Assembly: GCA_948567375.1 (NCBI GenBank)
Contig: OX419757.1
Span: 16,244,001 to 16,308,000, forward strand
Source: Lunularia cruciata
Taxonomy: Eukaryota; Streptophyta; Marchantiopsida; Lunulariales; Lunulariaceae
Length of the DNA: 64,000 nt
Reading direction: 5' to 3'
Position 1 is the first letter of the stretch. Every line of letters begins with the position of its first letter. Made by a program: the position numbers and the translations under genes. The notes beneath the pieces were generated by a model. That model was not told where the DNA came from. It was given only the letters and a program-made list of their open reading frames with translations, and made no database searches. This document shows positions 44,301 through 58,156 of this stretch, piece by piece.

Positions 44301-47300
44301 TAAAATATACTATCGCTGTGACATAACAGCTTCAAAGCTATATCCCATTATCATGCGTCGGGAGACGGTTCCCTCCAACCGTCACTACAAATTACTGCAC
44401 CTTTGAAAAGTGACGTCTATCCACCCTGACAATGTACCTATAACATTGCCAGGAAAGGATTCCATGGTGACAATCATTTGAAACCTAAGATAATCAGTTG
44501 ATCAGTCTTGTTGGTGGAGTCACAATTTAGGAATTTAAACGGTAAACGTTTACTCTCTTCGTCACTTTACCAAAATACTGAAGCCGGAGAGAAAACATAG
44601 TCCGCATTCTGATTTTGTATAAAAACCGATAATAGAAAACCTTGTATTTGAGAAACACATGGATAGTGGAAGAAGGCAACATTATAGGTAGCATCATTAC
44701 CGTCAATTTTATTCGTTTCATTATCATATGTAAATACTTTAAGGGGATCTGTTCATTAAGTACCACCCAAACTCTGGAAGCTAAAAATCTTAATTTTCTG
44801 TCATATTTGCTGTTTTGCTGTAGGAAAAAATCCTTGTTTTGCATAATCGTGAAACAAACATATATATCCAGCCGCAGTCCGACTGGAAGAATAGGCGCAA
44901 TGCAGTTTATGTAACGTACTCAAGAAAGTGCAATCAGAAGGAGTACCGTATCTACGACGAAGAGCAAATCACAAATTACTGTGGTAGAAGAGGAATTCTA
45001 GTGATGCTGCCATGGGAAAGGTATATTCCGCTCTGATGTTTTTTCTAAAACCTTTTTATAATCAGAATATGCTCTGAGAGAAGCAGAAAAGATCTGGATA
45101 TAGCGCGCGACCGGGAAGAAAGTAAGGCAGCCGTTTATAAAGTACCATAATTTCGAGCGTGGATAGGGTTAGAAAACAAGATGAGAATTGTCACTTTATC
45201 AGTTTTACAAGTGTGCCAAACGAAGAGTTAGAGGAATTGATGTACCAAGTTACTCGAAGTCGAGACATTGAGAAGTATGTGGTTGGTCTGTTGGTTGAGA
45301 AATAAAGAAAACGAGAACTCGAAGCGAAGAGGATTGATATGGAGCAGAAAAGATTCCGGAGCTGTACTTTTCCGAAACGAGACAATATGTTCAGCATGTA
45401 CACCCACCATGAGGAAGATGGACGGATTCGAAAGTTATAGATGTCGTCTTGCTTGTCTGTGGGACCTGTTGGTGCACTATTTCCCTCACGTTTTTCCTCT
45501 ACAGTCTCTGCTTGAGGAATCTACATGGATAAACAAGTGAAAAGAACGTCTGCAATTATTATCCTACTTATGTGGAGACTCTGCCAAGCTTGTGAGGTAA
45601 TGTTAACTTCATAACGTCTTAACCATCAGCAAAGTGACAATGGAGGGGAAAAGTTTCTTCTTACGTGACTTTTCTTCACGAAAGGATGAGGCAGACTTAC
45701 TGTAATTTGGCATTGTGAGCAAGTACGCCAAAGCAGTGTTGAGTTGATCATACAGCCACTGCAGCACTCACATGAAGACAACACATACGTTTAGCATGTG
45801 TGCCCCATCCCTGCGAGGGATAGGGCGTCAGATGTAACGTTCAATGGGACTGCATTTTCTTGGATTATGAATTGTGCTCACGCCAAAGTAGTGTCGGCCT
45901 TTTGACGGGATTGACTATTGGCCGTCGACACAATGCTGCTTGAAATACATGATAGCACATGTGCACCCAGAACAACGAGCGGAGGATTTCAAAATGCTGG
46001 TGTTTGTGGGTCCTGCGGAATTGTGCATGTAGTCTCCCACAGCTCATTAGAGACATAGATCTCGTCTTCCGGCGTGGTTAAATAATTCGTAGGCGGGCAA
46101 CTGATTACCAATAGGCTAGCATTATGATTTGCACCAAAAAGGATACAGTTACTGTATGTTTGTTCTGCCAATAGACGGAAGCTCAAGAGAAAATTTGTGT
46201 CACTACACCGTCCAACAGCATATAACAAGCACGAGGCCGGGGCATTTCAGGGTAGTTCATATGCATGTGACCTGGAAAGGGTGGTGACCGTTGTCTGGTT
46301 CCTCTTTTAGGGCAGGCGAAAAGAATAAAGGACCCATTTCGGTTTTAGATATAAAAGGATGATGCGAATTAGGAACTCGGTTGGAGATGAATGAAGAAGA
46401 GGAATGAGGGATGGATGCATTGATGCTTTAGCGTCAAGATTAACATGCGGATGTTTCTCTGCTCATCATGCCAATGGAATCTACAGATTGCGGGACCACC
46501 GGTACCCAGTAAGGGAGGGAGTGAGTGGGGAACCTCGATAGCCGGGGCCAAAATGACCGAGTGCTTATCCGTAGATCGGGTTAGGCGTGGAATTCAATTA
46601 TTTAAAATTATCTGATATTTACACATGTGTTGTTTATGCTTTAACACTGCTGGAAGAAAGACAATATGGAACTTATTTTGCTAAGGGTAGATTCTTTGTT
46701 TGATCTATCCTCATGTCGAAAGACAGACAATGGATGAAGTGGAGAGAGAGAAGGGTTGGCATAACACTGTTTCTGTATGGATCGCCGAGGCATGACATTT
46801 GCTTGCGTGCTTTGATGTGGTCTGGTCGGCACGCGCTTACTGTACGGAGTCAAGGAAAGATTGGAATCGATTGGTCGATTAAAAGTGATCTCACGGACCT
46901 ATTGGAAGAAGTGTTTGACCAGGTTTTATATGACTTGAGCGTCAGAGTAAGCCTAGTTCTAGTTTTTCTCCTTGTTATAGGTTAGGGAGAAACAGGGTAA
47001 CAGAAACTCACAGAAGAAGACGTGGCATTCGGTTGTGAAGCTAGGATCATGACATTAGCTGTCCTTCTTTTCTTCGTCTTCACCAATGGAATTGCTGAAA
47101 AGTGTCTTTGGCTTGCGGGGAACTTGCAGAATAACCCGGCTTGAGCATAAAGCTCTTCCCAGGTCAATGTACCATGGCCCGGCTCTCGTCTATCGTCAAA
47201 ATATAGCCGCGAGTCGATGAAGTAGCCTGTTCCCCTTTAACATCCATAGTCTTTACTTTGCTCACAATCACATGCAATTCTTTCTTCATGTTGTCGGTGA

Positions 47301-50300
47301 CTATTTCGCAAGGTGTGATCGTCAGGCGAGAGAGGTCCCGTGTGTACGTGAAGTTTTGAGAAGATGCATTGACATCTTCTATGACTGCAGCATAGCAGGG
47401 GGAAATTAGATTTGCTCATATCAGCTTCCATCAGCTAAAAAATTGTAGGCTAGGGTGTGGCATGACAGCAGTTGGTTTACCCAACGTTACTTGACCGTGG
47501 TTCTTCCGTAGCGTGTCCTAGCTGCAAACGTGCGATCTGAAAACGTACAGAATTTATGCTCTTGGAGCAAGAGCATATCTCAATAACGTATGCTTTTTGA
47601 GTTGCTGCTTCTGCGATCACCTTTCCTCTCGACGCACATCCATCCAAAAGGCCACACGTCTGCTGAGCTATAAGAACTCGGTCTGCATGTGTTCTTGACC
47701 TTGTACAGCAAGGCCTGTATCGATTCCTAACTTCTCCTTCGAAGGATTTGAGGGACTTCTATTGCTGTAGTTGTTGAAACGGAACTTGCGTAATCAATTG
47801 GTCGCCTCTTTAATTCCATGAGCTGAGAATCTTAGTGGCGTTTCTCGTTCTCGTTTGGATGTCAAGAATATGATTCCTCATAAACTCCTGAAAGCGGAGT
47901 AGAGCATGGTATAACACGTCTTGGTCAAGAAACCGTCAAAATATTCTCTCTGATCCTCAAGCTTCCGAGTTGGGTCAGACTGAATATCTGCCTTCTGTTC
48001 TTTGGCAATCGTTGACAACATAAGCGTTTTATTCTAAACCTTCGAAACGTCGTCGTTACATTTATAAAGTTACATTGAGTTCCTTGTTCGGTCGTCCAAG
48101 ACGTCATGAGCTACACAACATGGCAGGACTGACCTGTTCGTGCGCATGAACTGTAATCATCGTGATTGTCCGACAACTCAAAGCGTTGAAGCCTTGTTGG
48201 CCATCTGCATGCCAAACATCATTATGGATCTCTAGAGCGAGAGGGTCTCGTACCTTATCACCAACGAAAGTTTGCAGGAGAAGGGTTTGAACACTACACA
48301 AGATCTAACCATCTCTGCCTTTGGCAATTCTCCACTCTCACAGTCAGGATGGCTCGAGTTATTTTCCCTTTCGTGTTCGCTCAAATTTGGTGAAATTCGC
48401 TGTACCAATCTGTTCGCATTGGAGATCGTAATCGGTCCAAATGCAGTTCATTTTGAGGGGAGAACTCTGACCTCGTAGCCTTTAGCTTTCAGACATTTTC
48501 CTACATTGCACGTGTTCTTCTTAATTCAACGAGAGGCCATTTTACCAGGTGATTATTCCTCCCGTTGTCTGCACGAGCAAGATACCAGATCTCAAGGTGA
48601 AATTGTCTTCATCAAAGTTTTCAGAAGCCTCTACACTTTAGCTGACGAGTGAAGAAACTCATGGGATCATAGGATTCGTAAACAAAGCAGTCCCCTCTGA
48701 GTCATTCGGTCTGAAATGAAAAGTATCCCCCAGAAACGCACCTACCTCAAAGTGTCAGTAATCAGCAAAGAGTACCCTTATCTTCCGAATTCCCTACGCA
48801 ATCAAGAAGGTTATATTTGCAAATCCAGGCTTTAACAGCAGCCGCAGCAGCAGTTACCTTCGTCCGATGCTGATTATCTACTTCCTCATCTGAATCTCCT
48901 TCCATCCTCGTGGACTTTTGATGCGGTAGCTACTCGAACGGATGCACAACAGGGGCACTAAATTCCTCCAAATGGACCACCTCATTTCCTCTCCCTAACG
49001 TCATGATCACGAAGTACTAGTGCGTGTGTCAGTTCTGGTCGCCATGTAATATAATTCACACTTCCATTCGTCCTGTGCAAACGAATCGACCCTAAATCAA
49101 GCAATCAATAGTCACTCAAGCAGACGGGTGACGTATGATTAAATAGGCCAATTGATCAACACCATCAATAGTCTCAGATATTGCCGATGCCCCCAAAGTC
49201 ACGTTCTCATAAAGCTGGGCGCCCATACCACCTGGAGAGTTAGTCCGCAGTAGCGTGGAAGGAAGGGTGGCCCCGGAGAAGGAATAATCAGCTCAATGGC
49301 ATAAAATGCTTGTGCACCATTTGCGCTTCTACGGAATCTAATCGGACAACCTAACCGTGCAAGGACGGTTGGTTGGGAAAGTAGCTAGATATTGTGAATT
49401 AGCTACGAAATTGCTGTGGCTTTTCGACGAAATTAGTCAAGGAAGACCGGCGGGGTGGGTTTTTGGTTATGGATGCACGCAATTACTCAGTGGCATTGCA
49501 TGATAATAATATTCTAGGCGACAAGTGGATGCGCGAACAGGCGAACGACGAACAACCTCGTCGGGACAAAGCTAGGTAGAACAATTGTAACAACCACGAG
49601 CTCATCTCCCGTTTCATCGTGGTAACTGTGACTTCAAACTGATTTCCGTTCGATGGTAACTATAGTATAATTGTTACAACTGGAGAACCAGATGTTTGCT
49701 AATAACTATGTGACCAGATATTGGTAGCAAGATGCGCAATCATGTTCAATTAACTATTACAACACTCCTCAATTAACTGCTTGAAGTTTCCCTGGGTATC
49801 AAATTCATTCCAAGAACCAATTTCTCAATCCTCTAGTTACATTTAGGACTTCCTCCGCTCTACATATGAAACTTCATCGTAAGAACTGGTGGAACTCTAG
49901 GAAGGAAAGAGTTCCGAAGCATGCAGAGAGAAATAAAAGCACATTTTACATTCGTATAAAGCGGGGACATAGAGGAAGTATTATACAATTTGAACTTAGA
50001 AAGTGAAAGTGACAAGTCAAAAGGTTATTCGTGTTGCGGATAAAATATCACTGCTAGTGCAAATAAACCATCCGAAACATATATTTAGTATCTAGTTACC
50101 AGATCGAGAGATGATGAGAAATGTAAAATTACTCAAATATGCAAGCATATCAAGACTTCACGCCCACTGATGTTTGGACGTGTTATTGCTTTGTTTTAGT
50201 TTCCGTCTCTTAGACTGAGGCTGTTAATGGTGTGAATAGAGTTCATTCTTGTGGTTTGCATCTAAGTTTACGTTCAAGTAGATGCCAGATGTATTACTTT

Positions 50301-53300
50301 ACATATATAAGTGGGTGCTTGCAAGATAATTTGTCAGTGAGTTCAAATGGCTGGCACGACTGGTTGCTTAAGGCGTATGATATTCTTATTTGCGTGACAA
50401 GTGCGGATATAGTGGTAGTGGTAGGCATGCAAAGTAAGATTGGAGGTAGTAAAGTGATCTTGTAGGTATGGTTTGCATGCCTCGGTAACGACACCCGTGG
50501 AGTGAAAGCTTTAGATTTTCTGTCAGGGAAGTAGAGTCACCTGGGCATGGAGATGGTTGGGGCAATTGGTTAGCGAAAGAATCACACGCCAAAGCCCATC
50601 TTGTGTCCGGGCTGATTCTTGAATTGAATCTTAGTGCCTGTGAAAATAGTGAGCGATCAGTAAACTGATCTGAAGTATTGACACCCGCCTTGAGTGAAAG
50701 CTTCATGACAGTTTGTCAGGTAAATCGGCAGGAAAGGCATGGAGCAGGAGTGTGAAGGTATGATTTGGGGATCTGAATTTGACGTTGATTGTCGTTTGAG
50801 TGGGATAGATAGTATCGATATACAACTGTTTTGGCAAACAAAAAGTTTGGACGCACTTCTGTGCTATTATGATCGAGGGTTGTAGCAAGTTGGCATACCC
50901 CTACAGCAATCTGAAGAGCCCTCTGCTGGCGCTGGTCCCGCTGGTCAACCTAGAAATGTATAGCTAAATTTGAAACACCTCTCTTATCTTGCCTCAACCA
51001 CTACAGCTAGTGGACACCTATCTTGGCACCTCATGACAAAATCCCGTAACATTCAACTGACATATTTATCTGGAATGCTCTAAAACAGTATGTAGAGTAC
51101 ACTGAATTGTCTCATCTACAAGCGGTTGAGAATCTGTCCATGACGTGAGTTTGCCGTTATCGGCCGAGTGTGCTCAAATGTTTCCTGGTGGATATTGCAA
51201 CATCCTAGAGAAAACCAGTGCATTCGAGTTTCGACCCAGAACAGCACACACGACTGGTGGCTCGGAGAATATTTTGAAGCTTCAGCTGGGCCTAAGAAAA
51301 TAGAGAGCCACTCAACTACTTATCTTTGATCACGGTCAACACAAGGCTGCAACGAATTAAAAAGGCTAAAGTACCTTATAAAACACTGGATGTTCTCGAG
51401 GAATCAATAGCCTGCAACTTATTGGTCACTAAACCTCGGATTGCTTATTATAACTTCACTACAGGATTAACAATCAGAAAAGTGATTGCGGGAATACTTG
51501 TGTTGCATGTGATAAGTCACCCCCACGTTACCACTAACGGATAACCTTTTCCGCCTAATCTGGACCTCACACTCTAACCGTTCAACCCATGCACTTCAAC
51601 TCTCGAAAGTTAACTCTTGGATCGAGTTCACGTATCAAAATTCCATACATGGTTCCTTCGGTCCAATGGTGATAATATGCGCATTCCTCACATTTAATCT
51701 GCTTATAATCAAACAAATGAGCGTTGAGCTGTTCAAGCGCAGTGCACAACTGATTCTTTGGCAGTTTTAACTACTGTTCGAAAATAAGTCTAAACAGTAC
51801 TCCGTGTCTGACATCAGAATACTCCTTGCGGTTCCCCTTCCCTTCAGCAGCTTCCACTGCTGAAGAATTGACACCAGCAGTAGTTTCCCCGATTTTGGAA
51901 TAGTCTTCCCTGCGGATATTGACATCACTTAGTTGCAAATGGAAATAAACTGAAGAAAGTTGGAAATTCAAGTGTCCAAGGTCCAAATTTTAATCAGTTG
52001 TTGAACATGATGCTTTAGGTGCATGGATCCATCGACTTCACAAAGTATGAGACGATACTTCTTATGGGATCCAAAAAGAGTTGTTTACCGGCGATTGTCC
52101 ATGCAATTGTCCCTGGACACTTCCTGAGGAAAACGGAACAACTTCCCGGAGATGTTGAGGGCGTTCCCCGACTCAGGGATCTAGAAACAAAATTTCGAAA
52201 TTAGAGCGTACAGCGACGATCCCGGAATTGTGCGCTGCTACGAAAGCGCTTGTGGTTGTTTGGTCTGCTATATATCGCGGGTGAAGCTCAGCAGTGCGGT
52301 CGGGACTGCGACATGGAAAGGTTGGGGGTGTTGGGAGGATGGTGAGGCGATCATTTCTGCTTGTCTGTTGTTTCTTGGACGCGATACGTGCCGCATCAAT
52401 CCTCGTCAGCACCCACAACTCTCCGAAAGAAAGGGAACAGGCGATTAAAATAGCGAGAGGACATACTAAAATTTGCTCAGGAGAATGCAACTCTCTCCAG
52501 CTATCTGAATTTATAACGATTGCAATAGATCACGATGGGAACCAGTGACATGATTAAAAGAAAATCTAGACCAGATCGATCTCCCGCCCCCTTATGTTCA
52601 AGCCTATAGTAGCACAGGCCATGATCAGCAAAACCGACCTGTGATCCAGATGCCCTAGCTCCAATTCAAATTGATGTGATCGATCTCCTGTTGACTGGCT
52701 ATCTACAGGACAATACATCGTGACGAATAGTATGGACCCGAGTGTGTCCAAGCACGATACACAGTCTGCCCACATGATGAATGGATTGAATAGTTAACCG
52801 AGAAGAATTATGAAATCGCTTGAGTTATGGATTGCTTTGCAAAGAACGTTTGTTCTGCGGTGAGACCCAGAAATCGATACAGTTCATGAAATAGACGTAC
52901 GCTCATCGAACATCGTGCCCTACATGAGAGTTGGCCCCGTTTCCCCTGGTTTCTGATTACGTCGAATTGGTAACGGCAACCCGACCATGCAGTAACCTGC
53001 CTTTATCCAAATAATGTCGTCCGTGGCACATTCTGCAGTAGCAACGTCGGAAATGACTGAAATTTCACTGCTTTTGGCAGACTAAAGACGTGCAAGCTTG
53101 AATTCATCCACCTCAGCATCGACGGCGAAGAAATTTCGGATTCTTGCTCTTGCAGAGAAATTGATCTACATACGTACAGCGGATAATACAGTTGGATGAT
53201 CGTGCGCAAATCCAGACACATTACCCAGAATTGAATCCAAGTGGAGAAGGAGAACGAGAAGAGAGCATGACATGAGTCAAAATAGAGCGTGGAATTGGGA

Positions 53301-53821
53301 AAGATAGACAAACATGGAGATGTCTGATGTAAGTGACCTTTTAGAGAAGGATAAATAATTACAAGTGACATATTTCATGATATCACAACCGTTATCCTGA
53401 AAAGTTCTATTACCGAAGGAAGAGCTAGCTAGCGCTGCGATATTGCTCGCTGTTGGACTGCAGGACGTATACCAGTTTTTCATTGTCGTGAAGAACTCTC
53501 TGGCAGTGAGTGAGTCAAGCATCTTGGAAATGTCCACCACCATCTTGGAAAATGGTGAGATCATGGGGAATACAGAGGGAAAAGCACGGATCCCGCGCGC
53601 ACCTGAACAAAAATTCTAAGGTCTCGAGTAAAATTACAGAGGTGAGTCCAAGGGATTTGCAGCCGTCGTGTTGTAATTATCGAGGGAAACCTTGTCTTGC
53701 TAAGCTACCTGGCCGTTCAATTTGTCCTACCGTAGTGATTGCTCCTCCTAGAAACTAAGCTCCTAACTACTTCTGTATATGGTGATGTCGAACAAAAAAC
53801 CTGAAGATCGAGTGAATCTCT
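41374..53821. other. Gene-free region of mixed composition
   Basis: About 12 kb with no open frame longer than about 130 codons, no convincing splice-joined homology and no readable transposon. A short hairpin (10-bp arms, 3-base loop) lies at 47555-47577. 44859-45036 is open on the plus strand with a Tyr/Arg-rich peptide but matches nothing I know. Small non-coding or lineage-specific genes cannot be excluded. Confidence 0.45.
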
Positions 53822-55631
53822 CTATCTCTCGTTTATCGTTAATCCTGTGATGTCCGGCTCTTGGGGCAAATTCTCTTGAATACCATATAGTTCATCAAGT
53901 TGAGAAACCTTGCCCGTTGTGTACGTGTATGCCGTCCTTATATATTCTGACCACGAGAAAGGTCTGTATCTCTGAGGATTCTCGGCAGTTATAAGCGAGG
54001 GAGGCGCAACCACGGTGGCCCTGGTGTTGAAGAAGCAAGCCATGGACAGACGAGTTTTGTAACTGTTCACCACCGCCCTGTGCAAAACACTTCGGTATCT
54101 TCCATTGCTGGCAGCCTGCACGTGCAAGAAACAAGCTCAATACACTGTCTCCAGTCCCACATCCTTCCGTGTAAGATCAAACCAAACAGCTGTGATCAGA
54201 TACGAATAACCTCCCTCGACAGCAGCCAGATCTGAGAATCTGCTTTCGTCGGAAGCGGTAGCTCTAGAATTAATCGGGAATCCTCGGAAGGTTTCTAAGG
54301 CTTGAAGAGTGAGCTACCCAGGGGAGGTTGTCAGCAGATTGGATATCATTCTCGCTCGAGATCGTACCACTCGTGACCAACTGACTCACTCACTGACTAG
54401 GCGCCAAAGCAGGAGAAACACTTGCCGAGACGACGGAAGGAACATGGATAAAAAGGTCAACGAGTAGGAGGAGGTAGCCTGCCCGAAAATTCTCCGCAAA
54501 GAAGAGTAAGTGGTTCTTTATTACCTGAAGGACGTCGCCCACATTGATTATGAAAGAATCAGTGCGAGGCTTGACGTTGAACCACTCATCCCTGGTTTCG
54601 TTCCAGATTTGCAGCCCTCCAGTAGCATCCTGATGTAGTAGTGTGATGAAATGTGGATCTCGATGGGCTTTGAGGCCAAGAGCTTTAGAAGGCTCCGGAC
54701 AAAGTGGGTAGAAATTCATTCGAAGGGTGGACACTGTATCATCCTCGGTGAAGTACTTGTCGAAGTATTCAGGAGCCAAACCGAGCCCCTCTGTGAGAAC
54801 ACGCCGAACTCTATGTCCCAAGTCCTCAACCTGAGCGATGTATTCCGCCACCGACGAACTGTTGCAATACATTCACGGCGTGGACCCGTTAGATTCCAAA
54901 AGAATGTGAACTTGGTGTAATAACCGAGTTGATAGCTTGACCACCACTCCTCACGTCAATATTCTTAAAAGGGATGTCATTTCACTCACATGTACACTTC
55001 CCATCAGTGGTCAAATCAACGTCCATTTACTCTGAGAGGTTAATTCTTACCTGAATGGCTCATAATCGGTAGATTTGGGCCACAGTTTGGCTGCATACTC
55101 CCTCAAATTGAATTTGTTAATGTGAAAACTTTCGGCCCAATTCATGGCAGGAAGATTGAGCCAGAAATTGGCTCCATAACCATAGAGTGCGCCTGGCACA
55201 CGCAGCGCATTTTCCTTCACGGACACAGGTAGCTCAAAGAGACGATGTGCCTCTGCTTCGCATCTTTCGATAAGTTCCAGATCTACACCGTGATTAATTA
55301 CCTGTACGAAGCCCCAAGTCTCGAAAGACTTCACTATTTTGGCAAGGGCCTCCTCTCTACCAGGTCCATCAGCTTGTTGGAATACAGACAGGTCGACTAC
55401 TGGAAGCTCAACCTCCTGCTCAGACTGCAGATCATGGGGCTTTGTAGGCCTGTCCTGCTCTGGTTGCACGTAAATTTCTGGCAGCTTTGATCCCTGAAGC
55501 AGAACAGAAAGCAAGCCTGCGTTTGTCATCGCTGAATCTGTTCGCTGGGCTATGTTAGCCAGCGAAGCCAACAAGTCCGTTGCAGGTGGGAGCGAGAGTC
55601 CCAATCCCTGGGTCGACATGCTCAGAGGCAT
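53822..55631 (-). CDS. 2-oxoglutarate/Fe(II)-dependent dioxygenase (three exons)
   Basis: Soluble plant DOXC-type oxygenase of the large SRG1/ACC-oxidase-like superfamily, which couples 2-oxoglutarate decarboxylation to oxidation of a small molecule such as a hormone, flavonoid or alkaloid. Exons on the minus strand: 55631-55051, 54858-54525 and 54115-53822, with GT-AG introns of 192 and 409 bp, giving 402 codons and TAG. The N-terminal DIOX_N domain (residues about 75-180) has VELPVVDLSVF and WGFVQVINHGV. The oxygenase core has the iron ligands H259-x-D261 (in KAHRDPHF) and H317 (in SVLHRAVVN), and the 2-oxoglutarate motif R327-x-S329 (TRLSMACFF), so it should be active. The start could instead be the ATG at 55619, 4 codons later. 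Substrate cannot be told from sequence, so no symbol is given. Confidence 0.9.
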
Positions 55632-55892
55632 GCTCAGGGGACCAGTAGTCAATCACAAACCACAAAATGTGCGAACTGCAAAGCAACCAAACTACGATCA
55701 AACTTTTCGGTAGTGCATAGAATTCTTGCACTCCAACTTTCAGCAGTCAACGAGCACTCTTGCCGAACAAAGAGTCAAGTCAAGTGACAAGTGAGAGAAG
55801 TGGTACAAGTAGTAGACAGAAGAACAGAGAAAAGAGGGCCGCAAGATGGGGAGACGAGAAAGGTGCGAGTGTTGAAGCGTGATGAGAATGCT

Positions 55893-55900
55893 CTTTTATA
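55893..55900 (-). promoter_or_regulatory. TATA box of the dioxygenase gene
   Basis: The minus strand reads TATAAAAG (plus-strand CTTTTATA), a near-consensus TATA box about 260 bp upstream of the start codon. It would place transcription start near 55865 and a 5' UTR of roughly 230 bases. A (GGAT)n stretch lies further upstream at 55963-55978. Confidence 0.6.
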
Positions 55901-56963
55901 AGCGCATTGTGGAGAGACTTTGACGACAAACTTGCTCCCTAGCCTTTAAGGCAGTGCAGACCGGATGGATGGATGGATGAATTCTGCCTCCTCCCATCCC
56001 TCGACTCCTTCCGCGCTCAAACCGATGACGAAAGAAAGTTATTGGCAACCGTGACGTGGTCCAGCATCTGCCCATCTTAGAGAAAAGAAGTGAAAGTAAA
56101 TAAGATAACACTCCGCATTGAGCTCAAATGCTTGAAGTTTTCTTTGCGAGAAGTTAGACACCAAAAGGTTTGATTCCCCTGGCACATTCTTCACGAGCAA
56201 CATATGTCGCCTCATCTCAGTAAAATCACCCCTGCATTACGTTGAGATCTATAAATTACCTCCAACCGGAAATACCTGGAGTACAGTAACTCAGTCACAG
56301 GCTAAAGCTGGTTTCACATGGTTGCGTTCGCTTTCGCGTAAGTAAAAGTCGTCTTCCCCAAAGGACAGAAATTGGTCAGTTCTAAGCCGGCAAAAACCAA
56401 AACCGTCAGTAAGTCGTTCACTATAAACATCCTGTGCTGGGGCATTTATCAAACCGTTCATTGTCTGTGCTGCGACCTTGTAAGGGAAAACAAAATCAAG
56501 AATTAGAGCGTAATACTGAATTGAAGCTTTTCACGTGCAGGTCAGAAAAGCTGGACAGTGGAATCAAGTGTGGTTTCCTCAAAGGAAAGGTGATTTAACT
56601 CATAATGTTACAGATAAAGATAACTTCAAGAACCACTCATAACAATTAGTCAAATATGTTGTGTCTTCACAGTTCCCCAACAACATCAACACAGTATTAT
56701 CAGAATGTGAGAAGTTGAAATGAAGAAAACTATAAACAGATGGAAGTGCAATTCACATGCTTCTTCAAAGCTTACTGTAGATTGCGATGATAATTGCGCT
56801 TTAGCTCTCTGTGCGTTGAATAAAAGAGCCTCTTGTGCGTGTAACTTCATTCACTCATTCATTCGTTGGTTTGGAATTACATGTCCAAATTCAAGGTGGA
56901 TTTTCCTGGTCATTCTCAATTCAACTGGCCTGGAACTGATATTTCACAATGTCCTTGGAAATT

Positions 56964-57001
56964 CAGTGGTAACTGAGTTACTAGTAACTCAGTTACCACT
57001 G
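56964..57001. repeat. Perfect 38-bp palindrome
   Basis: CAGTGGTAACTGAGTTACT (56964-56982) is followed without spacer by its exact reverse complement (56983-57001). CCTAACCTAACCC and AAACCCTAAT follow within 60 bp, loosely resembling telomere repeats. Confidence 0.95.
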
Positions 57002-57066
57002 GGCTATTAGGGAGAGCTAACCTAACCTAACCCAATTACCAGGGTTAAGTAAACCCTAATGTGTAA

Positions 57067-57317
57067 GTGGAAAGCAGCACATCCTGGAGGCGCGGCGTTC
57101 AATGTCAGAGCCGCCCGACAGCCCAAATTCCCCGTATACTCGGCACACATTCCGAGGGGAGACGTCCACCGGCAAAATCAAGTATATTGCCCCGGCGTTC
57201 CGGTCTCTCCCGCCCGCCGACGGTCTCCGTACCGGTAACTGTATACCACAGCCTGTACCCAGTCACCACATTTCCTCACTGGGCACCGGCATAACATACC
57301 CCTTCGAAGTAGAGTGA
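57067..57317 (+). other. GC-rich open segment, unrecognised
   Basis: Open in two overlapping plus-strand frames (57067-57294 and 57102-57317) and clearly GC-richer than its flanks. The 57102 frame encodes a Pro/Ser-rich peptide including a TGKIKYIAPAFRSLPP stretch. No family recognised. It may be a transposon fragment rather than a gene. Confidence 0.25.
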
Positions 57318-58051
57318 GTGTTTCGGATGGTGTCATCCGACCTCAAACTTTTGCTACTTTTAATAATTTCCATGACAGCTAGGTCCAACTAATCAGGGGC
57401 AAAAAGTACTCTTATCGAAGGCAGAATGACTTTGTTTCCTTTCATATATTATTCTTATAGTTGAATAATGGGGGCTTCCTCATGTCTCTGTGTGTCTCAG
57501 TATTACACATCAGCTCTCTTCAATATGCTCCGAGATTTTATTGCTGCTCTTCTGTGTCTTGTTGTGCTACAATATTTGATGTCAACTGCCTTCAATGAAC
57601 ACGGTCCCAATGAACAAGGTCCCATTTCTTGGTCTTAGACTTGTATTATATATGTCGTGTGTTTCAAAAGTGCAACTGCCTGTCTTCAACTGCTTGATAA
57701 TGGTTCCCACAGTTAAAGATACCTTCCAAAGTTTTTCTTGCACATTAACTTTTCTCCAAGAAGGTCCCATATAACTTTCACGTCAATTGTCTCTATAAGG
57801 TCCTCTATTCTCCTCTGGGGACATTATCGAAATGTGTCTCTGAATTTCACAAGGAAGTTGATCAAAACGTCGTCTTATATACTACTTAAGACGTGTATCC
57901 ATCTCCATATGTGGTTTGTTGTCTTCAGATCATGTCCCTCTCTACTATCCATAGGAGATCCAATCACATTAGATAATGCTTCTTTGGATGTTCCCATTGT
58001 TTGTAAACAATTCGATTTGTATAATTTGGATATCTGTGATATCTTGGATAT

Positions 58052-58156
58052 AGACTCTAATGGGGCTTAGCCCCATTTTACTTATTTTGTCTCACCTTTG
58101 TCCGGCTTGATGGGGTCTTCCAATCCTTCTTGTTTTCTGCGCGGTCGCCCTTCTCC
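58052..58156 (+). repeat. Dispersed repeat, copy 2
   Basis: Pair of 16123-16225; see that entry for shared blocks. It is flanked on both sides (57450-58440) by recurring ATGTCTCT-like phrases that may belong to a longer decayed repeat. Confidence 0.7.

Noticed and set aside
47555-47577. Hairpin with 10-bp arms
   Set aside because: Short enough to occur by chance in 64 kb, with no context; noted but not promoted.
55631-55652. Earlier TTG start for the dioxygenase
   Set aside because: Not an ATG; the plant start is more likely 55631 or 55619.
57002-57062. Interstitial telomere repeat
   Set aside because: Only one or two CCCTAA-like words, not a tandem array.
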